Positions 28,071 through 37,569 are shown, numbered from the stretch's first letter. The stretch is 64,000 nucleotides of DNA from Chloroherpetonaceae bacterium (GCA_028277445.1 JANQGG010000070.1:1-64000), one strand, 5' to 3'. Notes: generated by a model not told the origin, from the letters alone. Translations and numbers: made by a program.

Positions 28071-29519
28071 ATGCGTATTTCATTACCTAAACTCGCGCGC
28101 CTTTTTTTGTTAAGTTTTTGTTTTCTCCTGTTAAATACCGGTTTGATATTTTCTCAAACAAAACCCCAGCAAACATTATCCCTGGAAACGTGCATTAAAA
28201 TTGCCTTAAAAAACGCCACAACCGTTCAAACGGCTTCCAACACGCTTTCGTTATCCGGGGCTGAAGTCCTGAAAAGTTATGGCCAATTTTTACCGACGCT
28301 TACAGCCGGCGCAGGCTACACGTTTTACTCCAGAAATAACAACCTTGAGCAAGTTCCATTTAATCAGCCCCTTGCAAGTGGCGACACCATCAGCACCATT
28401 AGCACCACGCTATTTGCCACTGAAAGCCGGCGCGCTAATTACTTTATTTCAAGCACGCTAAACATTTTTAACGGCCTTGCCGATTATGCCTCGCTCAAAC
28501 AAGCCCTAAATAACCGATCGGCATCGGAGTATTCATTGACTTGGGCTAAAGAGCAAATCGCCTTTGATGTGGCGCAATCCTACCTGCAAATATTACTGAA
28601 CCAGGAACTGCTGAAAATTTCCGAGGAAAACCTGATTGCTTCGAAAAAACAATTGGAGCGCATACAGGAACAAGTTGCGCTTGGCGCAAAATCATATTCT
28701 GATTTGTACCAGCAGGAATCGGTTTTCAGCGCCAATGAATATGATGTGATCGCGTCACAAAATAATCTTCGTAACAGCAAAATTGCGCTGTTGCAACGCT
28801 TACGGCTTGATCCCTCCGAAAATTATGCGTTCGATATCCCACCGCTCGATACATCTTTGATTTCACCCGGCAGGCTCCAAACCGATGGGTTATTGGAAAC
28901 AGCACTGGTAAATCGGTCGGATTTAAAAAGCGCGCAATACGCATTAGAAGCCTCGGATTGGGGAACCAACCGGGCGTTTAGCGGATACCTTCCTCGTTTG
29001 GATTTTCAATTCAACTTCAGTTCAAGCGGGTTGTTGATCGATAAACAAACCATCGATGGCGTGGAAGTTCCTGCGCCAACTCTGCCCGATCTTTCAAGGC
29101 AGCTTAAAGATCAAACCAACACGTCGTTATCTTTGAATCTGAACTGGACAATTTTCGATGGCTTCCTGACCAACTTAAATTATCAGCAAGCCAAGGTGGA
29201 GTACCTCAATAAAAAGCTATCGTATGAAGATACTAAGTTTCAGATCATTGCCGAAGTCACCCAATCCACTGGGGACTACAAAGCCGCCCAAAAGCAACTG
29301 GAGTCTTCAAAAAAAGGGTTGCGGTCGGCGCAAAAAGCATATGAAACGGTTCAGGAGCAATACGATGTTGGGGCTTCTACATTTGTTGAGCTTTCAAGCG
29401 CCCGTGCAAGCTTGGTTTCTGCAAAATCGCAGCTTGCACAAGCCATTTATAATTTCACATTTCAAAAAAAACTATTGGATTTCTTTTTAGGTGTTCTTGA
29501 TGTTGATGAATACTTATAA
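28071..29519 (+). CDS. TolC-family outer-membrane efflux protein
   Basis: 482 residues with a signal peptide (LLSFCFLLLNTGLIFSQT). The outer-membrane efflux protein fold shows as two similar halves, each with long amphipathic helices, for example SLTWAKEQIAFDVAQSYLQIL and EVTQSTGDYKAAQKQLESSKKG. The repeats QEQVALGAKSYSDLYQQES and VQEQYDVGASTFVELSSAR mark the two equivalent hairpins. It forms the exit duct for the adjacent adaptor and ABC pump. It is the first gene of a five-gene operon, followed 30 bases later by the adaptor. Confidence 0.92.
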   Translation: MRISLPKLARLFLLSFCFLLLNTGLIFSQTKPQQTLSLETCIKIALKNATTVQTASNTLSLSGAEVLKSYGQFLPTLTAGAGYTFYSRNNNLEQVPFNQPLASGDTISTISTTLFATESRRANYFISSTLNIFNGLADYASLKQALNNRSASEYSLTWAKEQIAFDVAQSYLQILLNQELLKISEENLIASKKQLERIQEQVALGAKSYSDLYQQESVFSANEYDVIASQNNLRNSKIALLQRLRLDPSENYAFDIPPLDTSLISPGRLQTDGLLETALVNRSDLKSAQYALEASDWGTNRAFSGYLPRLDFQFNFSSSGLLIDKQTIDGVEVPAPTLPDLSRQLKDQTNTSLSLNLNWTIFDGFLTNLNYQQAKVEYLNKKLSYEDTKFQIIAEVTQSTGDYKAAQKQLESSKKGLRSAQKAYETVQEQYDVGASTFVELSSARASLVSAKSQLAQAIYNFTFQKKLLDFFLGVLDVDEYL

Positions 29520-29549
29520 GCATAAACTATTATTTAGATCAGTACGACC

Positions 29550-30884
29550 ATGTTGGTTGAAACAACAACCCAAAACGATAAAAACACAGCGTCATCAATG
29601 ACATTAGAAGAAACCGTACCTCAAAAACCATCCGGTAAAAAACGCAGTAAGCGAAAGCTTTACATTTTTGGCGGTCTTGGCATTCTAATTCTTGCCGTCA
29701 CCATTTTTTCAATCATTAACCAAGGAAAAACCAAACCGATTGTTGTCACTACCGAGCCGGTGATCACGAAAACCATTACCCAGATTGTATCGGCAACGGG
29801 AAAAATTCAACCCGAAACCGAAGTGATCATTTCGCCGGATGTCTCCGGTGAAATTATTTCGTTGCCCATTAAAGAAGGAGAGTTGGTTGAAAAGGGCAGC
29901 TTGCTGTTTAAAATCAATCCCGAACTGTTGAACTCACAAGTCGATCAGCAGCAAGCCTCGTTAAGTTCAGCCAAAGCCCAAAGCCTGCAAGCCAAAGCCC
30001 AAATGCTAAAAGCAAAAGACGATTTGCGCCGCACCGAAGAATTATTTAAAAAACAATTGGTTTCCGAGTCGGAATACATTACAACAAAAACTAATGCCGA
30101 AGTTGCCCAAGCTACCTACGACGCATCGCTTTATGAAATATCGCGTGTAAGTAGTTTGCTGGAGCAAAGCCGTGAGCAGTTGGCGCGTTCTACGGTTTAT
30201 GCCCCGATCTCAGGTACAATTACGCTTTTAAATAATAAGCTTGGCGAGCGTGTGGTAGCTACCAGTCAATTTCAAGGAACGGAAGTGCTTCGGATTGCCG
30301 ACTTAAACGACATGCAAATTGAAGTGGAAGTCAATGAAAACGACATTATTTATGTCAAAGAAGGCGATACGGCCAGAATTTCAGTAGATGCCTATCGCGA
30401 CAAGATATTTACCGGGCTTGTAACTGAAATAGCCAATATAGCCATAACATCTATGGAAGGCACTCAGGACGAAGCCACCAATTTCAATGTAACCATTCGC
30501 ATCATAGATCATGAGCAGCTTTTAAAACCGGGCATGAGCGCTACGGCCAACATTGAAACAGCTACCGTTAAGGATGCCATCGCCGTACCCTTGCAAAGCG
30601 TTACGGTTCGAAGCGCCCGACAATTGAAAAACAAAAACTCGGAATCATCTCAAACCAATTCGTCAAAACCGATGTCTGAGAATGATGATCTCAAGAAAAT
30701 CGTTTTTGTATTGGACAATAAAAAAGCTATGACGCGCGAAGTAAAAACCGGCATTGCCGATAACACACATATTCAGATCAAGGATGGATTAAAACCCGGA
30801 GAAATTGTTGTATCGGGAAGTTACCGTGCAATTAGTCGGGATTTAAAAAATGGCAGTTACACAACTTTGCAAAAAGAAAACTAA
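29550..30884 (+). CDS. Periplasmic adaptor subunit (MacA/HlyD family)
   Basis: 444 residues. One N-terminal membrane anchor (LYIFGGLGILILAVTIFSII) follows a ~35-residue cytoplasmic leader. The lipoyl/barrel-sandwich halves flank a coiled-coil hairpin of ~100 residues (QVDQQQASLSSAKAQSLQAKAQML ... VSSLLEQSREQLARS). VSATGKIQPETEVIISPDVSGEI and YAPISGTITLLNN are the usual lipoyl-half motifs, and LKPGMSATANI is the membrane-proximal signature. It should link the ABC pump to the TolC-like duct. Positioned between these genes in the operon. Confidence 0.92.
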   Translation: MLVETTTQNDKNTASSMTLEETVPQKPSGKKRSKRKLYIFGGLGILILAVTIFSIINQGKTKPIVVTTEPVITKTITQIVSATGKIQPETEVIISPDVSGEIISLPIKEGELVEKGSLLFKINPELLNSQVDQQQASLSSAKAQSLQAKAQMLKAKDDLRRTEELFKKQLVSESEYITTKTNAEVAQATYDASLYEISRVSSLLEQSREQLARSTVYAPISGTITLLNNKLGERVVATSQFQGTEVLRIADLNDMQIEVEVNENDIIYVKEGDTARISVDAYRDKIFTGLVTEIANIAITSMEGTQDEATNFNVTIRIIDHEQLLKPGMSATANIETATVKDAIAVPLQSVTVRSARQLKNKNSESSQTNSSKPMSENDDLKKIVFVLDNKKAMTREVKTGIADNTHIQIKDGLKPGEIVVSGSYRAISRDLKNGSYTTLQKEN

Positions 30885-30913
30885 CATAAATTCAAAACAA
30901 GCCGGCCATAGAT

Positions 30914-31630
30914 ATGAGCAGATCTAAGGTTATAGAAATGATGGGTATCACAAAAGATTTTGAGATGGGCGAGGAAGTTGTTCATGCGCTAAGAGGTATA
31001 GATTTAACCATTTCAAAAAATGACTATGTCGCCATTATGGGCGCTTCGGGAAGCGGTAAATCAACCTTGATGAATCTGATCGGCTGCTTGGATACGCCAA
31101 CCCAAGGCACCTATATATTGAACAATTACGATGTTTCACTGCTGGATGAGGATGAATTGGCCAGAATCAGAAACAAGGAAATTGGGTTTGTGTTTCAAAC
31201 GTTTAACCTTTTGCCACGCTCAACCAGTCTGCAAAATGTTGAGCTGCCTTTAATTTACGCAGGATTATCTCCGCAGGAACGCCGCGAAAAAGCCTTTCAG
31301 GCACTTGTTAGCGTTGGATTAAAAGATCGGATATACCACAAACCAAACGAGCTTTCAGGAGGGCAGCGCCAGCGTGTGGCCATTGCCCGCGCGCTCGTCA
31401 ATAACCCCTCCATTATTCTTGCCGATGAGCCTACGGGAAACCTTGATAGTAAAACCAGCGAGGATATTATGACGCTGTTTGATGAGCTTCAACGACTTGG
31501 CAACACCATTATTTTAGTTACTCATGAAGCGGATATTTCCAAACATGCCGATCGGATTGTTCGTCTTCACGATGGGCTTGTGGAAAGCGATTACATGCGC
31601 TCTGATAACATACATCCGGTAACCTCTTAA
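30914..31630 (+). CDS. ABC transporter ATP-binding protein, MacB/LolD type
   Basis: 238 residues, one nucleotide-binding domain. Walker A is GASGSGKST (~42-50), the Q-loop [14 protein letters not shown] signature [15 protein letters not shown] (~140-155), Walker [12 protein letters not shown] and H-loop VTHEADI. The FQTFNLLPR and [10 protein letters not shown] phrases are typical of MacB/LolD ATPases that serve FtsX-like permeases. It energises the two permeases that follow; the stop is five bases ahead of the first. Confidence 0.95.
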   Translation: MSRSKVIEMMGITKDFEMGEEVVHALRGIDLTISKNDYVAIMGASGSGKSTLMNLIGCLDTPTQGTYILNNYDVSLLDEDELARIRNKEIGFVFQTFNLLPRSTSLQNVELPLIYAGLSPQERREKAFQALVSVGLKDRIYHKPNELSGGQRQRVAIARALVNNPSIILADEPTGNLDSKTSEDIMTLFDELQRLGNTIILVTHEADISKHADRIVRLHDGLVESDYMRSDNIHPVTS

Positions 31631-31634
31631 TTGC

Positions 31635-32885
31635 ATGCGACAATGGATTTACGAAATAGAGGAAAGTTTCCGAATCGCATTTGATCAAATACTCTCTCAT
31701 AAGCTACGTTCCATACTCACCGCGCTTGGCGTAATCATTGGTATTTTAGCCGTAACGCTTATGGGCACAGCTATCAATGGCATTGATAAAGGATTTGATC
31801 GCAGCCTTTCCTTAATCGGTTACGATGTGCTGTATGTTCAGAAATGGCCGTGGCGGCGGGTTGAAGAGTGGTGGGTGTATCGCAATCGCCCAAAGCTGGA
31901 AACTGACTATGCCGATGCCCTGAATCGAAAAATCAAGAACAATGCAGCTTCGGAATTGCTGACGGTTGTTCCACAAATGTCAAAAACCCGTCAGGTCTCT
32001 TTTGAGGGTGAAAGCATTGAAAATGTCTTTATCATTGGCACAACCGATACGTATCAACTGACGTCTTCAGCCGATCTCTCAGTTGGGCGTTTCTTTACTA
32101 ACTTTGAATCACGCTCCGGAGCAAAAATTTGCATCCTTGGATCAGATGTTGTGGAAGCCTTGTTTCCCAACATCAATCCAATCAACCAATATATAAAAAT
32201 TGGCAAGCACCGATTTAAAATTATAGGGGTCTATGAAAAACAAGGTAAATTTTTAGGGCTCTTTAGTTTGGATACGCAGGTTGTAATTCCGCTTTTGGCA
32301 TTTCAAAAAGCGTTTGGCGAGAGCCGACAGATCACCTTAAGGGTAAAGGTTAAAGATGAATCACGCGTAAGCTATGCAAAAGATGAATTGATTGGATTGA
32401 TGCGCCAGATACGAGGCCTGGATTTTGCCCAAGAAAACGATTTTACCATCAACGAGCAACGTGCATTTAAAAGCACGTTAGATCCTATCAAGGCCGGCAT
32501 TTCAATTGCCGGGTTATTCATTACGGGTTTATCGTTATTTGTTGGCGCTATCGGTATTATGAATATTACATTTGTCAGCGTTAAAGAACGCACCAAAGAA
32601 ATCGGTACTCGAAAAGCGCTTGGCGCAAAACGCCGTTCAATATTGCTTCAATTTTTAATTGAATCCACCTCAATTTGTTTAATTGGAGGCATTATTGGCC
32701 TTTTTATCTCGTTTGGCGCTACGGTGCTTATTAATGTGTTTTTTGAAACCTTTCCGGTTTCTTTTTCTTTGGAACTTGTCGTTGTAGGTATGGTTGTTTC
32801 AACATTGACGGGCATTTTTTCAGGATTTGCCCCGGCCTACACCGCTTCAAAACTAAATCCATCAACGGCGTTACGCTACGAATAA
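31635..32885 (+). CDS. MacB-type ABC transporter permease (first)
   Basis: 416 residues. N-terminal transmembrane helix (LRSILTALGVIIGILAVTLM), a long periplasmic MacB_PCD domain, then three more helices in the FtsX-like part with SVKERTKEIGTRKALGAK (~315-332), the cytoplasmic coupling loop, and LNPSTALRYE at the end. This topology belongs to mechanotransmitting exporters of the MacAB class. It is a second permease with the next gene (30-40% visual resemblance in the coupling-loop region), so the pair probably forms a heterodimer. Confidence 0.9.
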   Translation: MRQWIYEIEESFRIAFDQILSHKLRSILTALGVIIGILAVTLMGTAINGIDKGFDRSLSLIGYDVLYVQKWPWRRVEEWWVYRNRPKLETDYADALNRKIKNNAASELLTVVPQMSKTRQVSFEGESIENVFIIGTTDTYQLTSSADLSVGRFFTNFESRSGAKICILGSDVVEALFPNINPINQYIKIGKHRFKIIGVYEKQGKFLGLFSLDTQVVIPLLAFQKAFGESRQITLRVKVKDESRVSYAKDELIGLMRQIRGLDFAQENDFTINEQRAFKSTLDPIKAGISIAGLFITGLSLFVGAIGIMNITFVSVKERTKEIGTRKALGAKRRSILLQFLIESTSICLIGGIIGLFISFGATVLINVFFETFPVSFSLELVVVGMVVSTLTGIFSGFAPAYTASKLNPSTALRYE

Positions 32886-32888
32886 TCC

Positions 32889-34112
32889 ATGCGTTTAAAA
32901 GATTTGCTTGTCATGGCGTTGGAGTCGCTGAAAGCCAATAAACTCCGATCCAGCCTTACCATGTTTGGCATTACTGTCGGCGTTTTTTCGGTGCTGGGTG
33001 TAATGACAGCCATACAAGCGGTTGAATCATCCATTGAAGAAGGCTTGGCAGAGCTTGGGGCAAACACGTTTGAGATCACAAAAAATCCGGCGGTGCTGTT
33101 TAAAGGCAAACGCAATCGCTCCTCACGACCCGATTTCACTTACAAACAAGCCCTCCGATTTAAACGCTTAATGGCCGATAGCCCTGCAAATGTAGGTTTG
33201 GAAATCGTTGACCGCGGTGAAAAAGTGGCCTTTGGAAACACGGAAACCAATCCCGTCATCGAAATTATCGGGGGCGATCAGCATTACATTACGGCAAACA
33301 GCTATGAAATTGAGTATGGGCGAAATTTAAATCCTGAAGATGTCACCTACGCCAGAAATGTAGTCATTATTGGACCGGGCGTCCAGGAAAAGCTTTTTCC
33401 GGCAGTCAATCCGTTGGGACGAATCATCACGGCCAATGGAAAGCCGTTTCGGGTGATTGGCGTGTTCAAAGAAAAAGGCTCAATTTTTGGTGAAAGTCAG
33501 GACGATCTTGTGCTTATCCCTATCAGCCGGTTTATCTACTCGTACGGTAAACTGCGCAATCTTAGTTTTACAGTGCAATCGCTCACAAAAGCCAGTTATG
33601 AGAGCGTCATGGACCAAGCCATTGGCACGATGCGCGTTGTTCGAGGCTTAAAGCCCGGCCAGGAAAATAATTTTTCGCTCAGAACCAATGAGGCTTTAAT
33701 TGAGTCGTTTAACGAAATTTCCAACACCATACAAATCGGCGCTTTTATTATCAGCGTCATTGCCCTTCTAACTGCCGGCATTGGCATCATGAACATCATG
33801 CTCGTGAGCGTTACCGAGCGCACCAAAGAAATTGGCGTACGAAAATCCCTCGGCGCAAAAAACAGCAGCGTGCTTTCGCAATTTTTGATTGAAGCTGTGA
33901 TCCTTTCTGAATTTGGCGGCGTTATTGGCATTGTTCTTGGCGTGATTGGCGGCAATGCGTTTGCGACGCAGGTTAAGTCATCGTTGATCTTTCCATGGGA
34001 TTGGGCCATCATCGGGTTGGTGGTGTGCTCGGCTATCGGAATTGGCTTTGGGTTATATCCGGCTTATAAAGCCTCCAAACTCAACCCGGTTGAGGCCCTG
34101 CGGTTTGAGTGA
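32889..34112 (+). CDS. MacB-type ABC transporter permease (second)
   Basis: 407 residues with the same layout: helix SSLTMFGITVGVFSVLGVMTAIQA, periplasmic domain, then ITAGIGIMNIMLVSVTERTKEIGVRKSLGAK (quoted: MLVSVTERTKEIGVRKSLG) and C-terminal LNPVEALRFE. It is separated from the first permease by three bases. The substrate could be an antibiotic, lipid or peptide; the operon has no other clue. Part of its 3' end is duplicated at 35148-35359, after the inserted higBA pair. Confidence 0.9.
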   Translation: MRLKDLLVMALESLKANKLRSSLTMFGITVGVFSVLGVMTAIQAVESSIEEGLAELGANTFEITKNPAVLFKGKRNRSSRPDFTYKQALRFKRLMADSPANVGLEIVDRGEKVAFGNTETNPVIEIIGGDQHYITANSYEIEYGRNLNPEDVTYARNVVIIGPGVQEKLFPAVNPLGRIITANGKPFRVIGVFKEKGSIFGESQDDLVLIPISRFIYSYGKLRNLSFTVQSLTKASYESVMDQAIGTMRVVRGLKPGQENNFSLRTNEALIESFNEISNTIQIGAFIISVIALLTAGIGIMNIMLVSVTERTKEIGVRKSLGAKNSSVLSQFLIEAVILSEFGGVIGIVLGVIGGNAFATQVKSSLIFPWDWAIIGLVVCSAIGIGFGLYPAYKASKLNPVEALRFE

Positions 34113-34483
34113 CTTTATTTTACTTCAAAAAGGGATTGCAACCCATTGCTACACTGTCTGAATCTTGATTTACAGGATGAAAGAATGCCCAAGATTAAAA
34201 TCCTCTAATTCAGAAAAGGCGAAAATATAAATGTTCGAATTTAGGATTGCATTGAAATAGAAACTTTAGAAAGGATTTTTTTTCTCATGCATTAATGCAA
34301 AATTAACCAGCGGCGAATATATAGGCTCAGCCTACCGGAAAGTCCCAGAAAATGTAAACCGTAATTATGGCCAATTCACCCCGCATTTAGTCGTCTATGT
34401 TTAGTGCCAGGTTGGCATTAAGGTTTAGCGGAATTTGAAAATTAGTGTTGACATTTGTCACGCGGTAGTTTACATTTGAGTTC
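34113..34483. other. Intergenic region with repeat fragments and higBA promoter
   Basis: No gene seen. Just after the permease stop a stretch (TTTATTTTACTTCA) recurs after the duplicated permease end at 35360 on. The phrase TGAATCTTGATTTACAGG near 34158 resembles a common dispersed repeat (recollection, not searched). The last 40 bases hold the likely higBA promoter. Confidence 0.5.
34448..34476 (+). promoter_or_regulatory. Candidate higBA promoter with overlapping operator
   Basis: TTGACA (34448-34453), 17-bp spacer, TACATT (34471-34476), ending eight bases before the higB ATG, so the message could be leaderless. The inverted repeat TGACA-TT-TGTCA (34449-34460) overlaps the -35 box and is a plausible HigA-binding site. 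Confidence 0.45.
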
Positions 34484-34765
34484 ATGATAAAAACGTTTGC
34501 CGATAAAGAAACGCAACGGTTGTTTATTACAGGTAAATCTAAACGATTGCCGCCTGATTTAATAAAAAGAGCCATAAGACGCTTGGAATTCATCAATTAT
34601 GCGATATCACTTAATGATCTCAAAGTTCCTCCAAGCAACCGGCTACATGCATTAGAAGGTGATCGAAAAGGCCAGCATTCCATATCGATCAACAAACAAT
34701 GGCGAATATGTTTTCGCTTTATAGAAAGCGATGCATATGATGTCGAAATAACCGATTACCATTGA
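34484..34765 (+). CDS. higB: HigB-type toxin (RelE-like mRNA interferase)
   Basis: 93 residues, standard length. The start MIKTFADKETQRLF, the core LIKRAIRRLEFINYA and LNDLKVPPSNRLHALEGDRKGQHSI (quoted: VPPSNRLHALEGDRKGQ), and the C-terminal SINKQWRICFRF match the HigB/plasmid-killer group, which cleaves mRNA on the ribosome. The toxin-first order is normal for higBA. The antitoxin gene starts 12 bases after the stop. The pair separates the export operon from a duplicate of its own end. Confidence 0.92.
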   Translation: MIKTFADKETQRLFITGKSKRLPPDLIKRAIRRLEFINYAISLNDLKVPPSNRLHALEGDRKGQHSISINKQWRICFRFIESDAYDVEITDYH

Positions 34766-34777
34766 AGAATTACCAAT

Positions 34778-35092
34778 ATGAGTATACCCAACACAGGAAA
34801 AAGGCAAATTTCTCCGATACATCCAGGCGAAATTCTCAAAGAAGATTTTATGCCGGATTACAGCCTGAATGCAACATCATTGGCAGCAGCCATAAGCGTA
34901 TCACGACAGACCATACATGAAATTTTAAGAGAGCGACGGGCAATATCTCCTTCAATGGCATTGCGATTGTCTCGTCTTTTTGGGAATTCACCTGAATTTT
35001 GGTTAAACGCCCAGCATGCATTTGATTTGTGGGATTCTGAACAGCGTTTCCAAAAGGAACTTTCTAAAATTCAGCCTTTAAATGCAGCCTGA
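34778..35092 (+). CDS. higA: HigA-type antitoxin (XRE-family repressor)
   Basis: 104 residues. IHPGEILKEDFM (~14-25) is the family start and LAAAISVSRQTIHEILRERRAIS the helix-turn-helix (quoted as two parts: LAAAISVSRQTIHEIL, RERRAIS). The C-terminal helix region FGNSPEFWLNAQHAFDLWDSE is characteristic of HigA, which neutralises HigB and represses the pair's promoter. Cytoplasmic DNA-binding protein. It ends 56 bases before the start of the duplicated permease fragment. Confidence 0.93.
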   Translation: MSIPNTGKRQISPIHPGEILKEDFMPDYSLNATSLAAAISVSRQTIHEILRERRAISPSMALRLSRLFGNSPEFWLNAQHAFDLWDSEQRFQKELSKIQPLNAA

Positions 35093-35147
35093 AATTTGCT
35101 TTGCCTCCAGAATCTTTTCAATTTGTGCTTTGTTAGCCTTTTTAAGT

Positions 35148-35359
35148 TCAGCGATATTGCCCTTCTAACTGCCGGCATTGTCCTTGGCGTGATTGGCGGC
35201 AATGCGTTTGCGACGCAGCTCAATTCATCGTTGATTTTTCCATGGGATTGGGCCATCATCGGGTTGGTGGTGTGCTCGGCTATCGGAATTGGCTTTGGGT
35301 TATATCCGGCTTATAAAGCCTCGAAACTCAACCCGGTTGAAGCCCTGCGGTTTGAGTGA
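35148..35359 (+). pseudogene. Duplicated 3' end of the MacB-type permease gene, with internal deletion
   Basis: The sequence from ~35148 to 35359 copies the 3' end of the second permease gene (33751-34112) almost base for base, down to the final LNPVEALRFE and ~20 bases past the stop. Relative to the original, 150 bases (50 codons) are missing, and the junction lies in GGCATTG, which occurs at 33777-33783 and 33927-33933 in the original. The deletion keeps the frame. An ATG-less frame of 87 codons (35096-35359) includes upstream non-homologous sequence. It cannot make a working permease. Confidence 0.85.
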
Positions 35360-35366
35360 TTTCATT

Positions 35367-35597
35367 TTACTTCATAAAAGATTTCTTCAACAAGGGATTG
35401 CATGCAGCATAAGACAAGGAGGCTTTAATGTCTTCTTCCTCTATATATGGATATAAGTCTAGTATTTCATGGAAAGAAACACCTGATGCAACAAGACCAG
35501 TAATAGTCGCGACTGTAATTCTCATCCCTCTGATGCAGGGTTTACCTCCCATGACATTTGGATCAATTGTAATTCGCTCTAATTCTGGAAATTTCAT
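35367..35597 (-). CDS. DUF433-family antitoxin-like protein, truncated C-terminus
   Basis: 76 residues. ITIDPNVMGGKPCIRGMRITVATI (quoted: DPNVMGGKPCIRGMRI) is the DUF433 hallmark, followed by EILDLYPYIEEEDIKASLSYAA. Family members usually continue with a WRAEE-type helix after SYAA; here the frame reads CNPLLKKSFMK and stops within the sequence that flanks the duplicated permease end. I infer that the duplication trimmed its C-terminus. DUF433 proteins usually precede a DUF5615 PIN-like toxin; none follows. It may be inactive. Confidence 0.65.
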   Translation of the reverse strand: MKFPELERITIDPNVMGGKPCIRGMRITVATITGLVASGVSFHEILDLYPYIEEEDIKASLSYAACNPLLKKSFMK

Positions 35598-35787
35598 GAC
35601 TTGCTTTTTTTGTTGAAATTTAACATTATGATATCGCTAACAAATATCTTACTGAAAAGATTGAGATATACTCCAATTTGCGCCAGATACATAGCAATTA
35701 AATGTGTTTTTGAGCTTAAACCAAATTTGTTTTGATTCATGTTCTAGTATCATGAAAAAGGACATAATTAACTTTAGGAACAGCTAC

Positions 35788-37260
35788 TTAGATTTTTTTT
35801 AATACAGCCTGCAATTCCGATCTAAAAAAGAGCAAACTCACCGCGCAATACCCCAAAAAGATCAACACATCCGAACTAAGCGAGCTTTGTATTCGTTCGG
35901 CAAATAACAAAACCCCGATCCCCAGAACTACCATGCTGAATATCTTTCCCCAGTCGTATGAATTTTTATAATATTTTTGTGAAAAATAAGCCATTGCCAA
36001 AGCCATAACCATCAACCCACCGGTTGCGGCAATTGCCGCGCCCATCATACCATATTGGTTCGAAAGCCAAATGCTTAAACCGATGGTAAATGCCGCGCCA
36101 AAAGCCGAAACAATCGGTAGAACCTGGGTTCGTTTTTCAATCAATAGCCCGGCCGATAAATTCACCGACATCATTTCAAATAATGACCCGAAAAACACGA
36201 CGGGCAACACCGATAAGCCGATCCAGTATTGCGGCGGCAACAAATACACCGAGCCGAAATAATGCACCTGAATAAGATCGGGCACAATAAGGCTGATGCC
36301 GACAATCAAAACCGTTACGCCAATGCTGGTTATCGTAAAAACCTTACTGAACAACCGTTTGGCATCGGGCTCCTGGGCATGCTGCAAAAAAAACGGCTGC
36401 CAGGCAAATCGAAAAATCTGTACCAGCAATTGAATGAGGATGCCAAATGCTACCACCCTGCCGTAAATCCCCACAATCTCAGTGCTTGTGATTGCTTTGC
36501 CATAGATGCTTTGAAAGGTTTTATCCGGCACATGCATCAGCACATTCCGATCCACCAACCTGACAAACAGTCCCATCAAGCCACTCGGCACATATGGCAA
36601 GCCTAACCAAAGCATCTCTTTCCAGAATGTCCATGAGCCGTTTGAAAGTCGTCCAATAATTTCAGGGATTAACAAAACCAGCACAATACCCGAACCTAAA
36701 ATATTTCCCCAGAACGCCCCGTGAAGACCGTAATCATAAACGGTAATGAATAGAATGGTTGAAACCACCGTGAACCCAACACCCAAAAGCTTCACCAGAG
36801 CAAATTTTGTCGCTTTCCGCTCAAGGCGTAAATTGGCCAGTGGAATCACAATCAGGGTATCTATCAGTAAAATCAAGGCGGCGTATCGAATGTAAACGCC
36901 GGCGTTGGATTCCAGTCCTAAAAGCAATGCCAGCTCGCCGGCATACGTAATAATAAGGCTTGAAAAAAGGACAGAACTTAGGCTTAAGCTTAAGAATGCC
37001 GTCATGAAATAACGCTTTTGTTTTTCAGAGTCTTCAGGATTTTCGGAAGCAAATTTCATGTAGGCCGTTTCCTGCCCATATGTAAAAAGGATGTTTAAAA
37101 ACGCAAGGTTTGCATAGATTAAGGCGTGCACGCCATTTTCGGCGGTTAAAAGAAAATTAGCATATAACGGCACTAAAATGTAATTGAGCGCGCGGGCAAG
37201 AATGGAGCTTACCCCATAAATCACCGTATCTTTGGCCAGAAGCTTTAATTTTTCTAACAT
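35788..37260 (-). CDS. Polysaccharide flippase, Wzx/MATE-like (MOP superfamily)
   Basis: 490 residues from the ATG at 37260; an ATG six codons further up (37278) is also possible. About 12-14 hydrophobic segments fill the protein. The start LKLLAKDTVIYGVSSILARALNYILVPLYANFL (quoted: VIYGVSSILARALNYI) matches oligosaccharide flippases that move undecaprenyl-linked sugars across the inner membrane. No glycan genes are adjacent. The gene is alone on the minus strand, with a tRNA pair beyond its start. Confidence 0.88.
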   Translation of the reverse strand: MLEKLKLLAKDTVIYGVSSILARALNYILVPLYANFLLTAENGVHALIYANLAFLNILFTYGQETAYMKFASENPEDSEKQKRYFMTAFLSLSLSSVLFSSLIITYAGELALLLGLESNAGVYIRYAALILLIDTLIVIPLANLRLERKATKFALVKLLGVGFTVVSTILFITVYDYGLHGAFWGNILGSGIVLVLLIPEIIGRLSNGSWTFWKEMLWLGLPYVPSGLMGLFVRLVDRNVLMHVPDKTFQSIYGKAITSTEIVGIYGRVVAFGILIQLLVQIFRFAWQPFFLQHAQEPDAKRLFSKVFTITSIGVTVLIVGISLIVPDLIQVHYFGSVYLLPPQYWIGLSVLPVVFFGSLFEMMSVNLSAGLLIEKRTQVLPIVSAFGAAFTIGLSIWLSNQYGMMGAAIAATGGLMVMALAMAYFSQKYYKNSYDWGKIFSMVVLGIGVLLFAERIQSSLSSDVLIFLGYCAVSLLFFRSELQAVLKKI

Positions 37261-37433
37261 TGGTTTTTGTGATCGCATTGAGACAAAGTCTGACCAAACA
37301 TAGTAAAAAAGGGAGTTTGACTGAAATGTTTGAACAGAATTTTATTTCAGCATAACAGCTTTTATGATTTGGTGTGATGAATGATGGCACTGTTTTATTT
37401 GAATACAAGCAATTGATTACTTAGAAATTTTTC

Positions 37434-37462
37434 TTGGAAAAATCAATCCGGCATCGTATAAT
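37434..37462 (+). promoter_or_regulatory. Sigma70-type promoter of the tRNA genes
   Basis: TTGGAA (37434-37439), spacer of 17 bases, TATAAT (37457-37462), ending 12 bases ahead of the tRNA-Gly 5' end. This is near-consensus and the best promoter seen in the window. Confidence 0.8.
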
Positions 37463-37474
37463 ACCTGTCCTTTT

Positions 37475-37547
37475 GCGGGAATAGCTCAGTTGGTAGAGCG
37501 ACACCTTGCCAAGGTGTAGGTCGCGAGTTCGAACCTCGTTTCCCGCT
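37475..37547 (+). tRNA. tRNA-Gly (anticodon GCC)
   Basis: 73 nt. Acceptor stem GCGGGAA pairs with TTCCCGC, the D arm is GCTC/GAGC, the anticodon stem ACACC/GGTGT encloses TTGCCAA with anticodon GCC, and the T arm is GCGAG-TTCGAAC-CTCGT. The discriminator base is T and no CCA is encoded. All stems pair. Confidence 0.97.
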
Positions 37548-37569
37548 CTTCAGATTTTGTGTTGAACAT

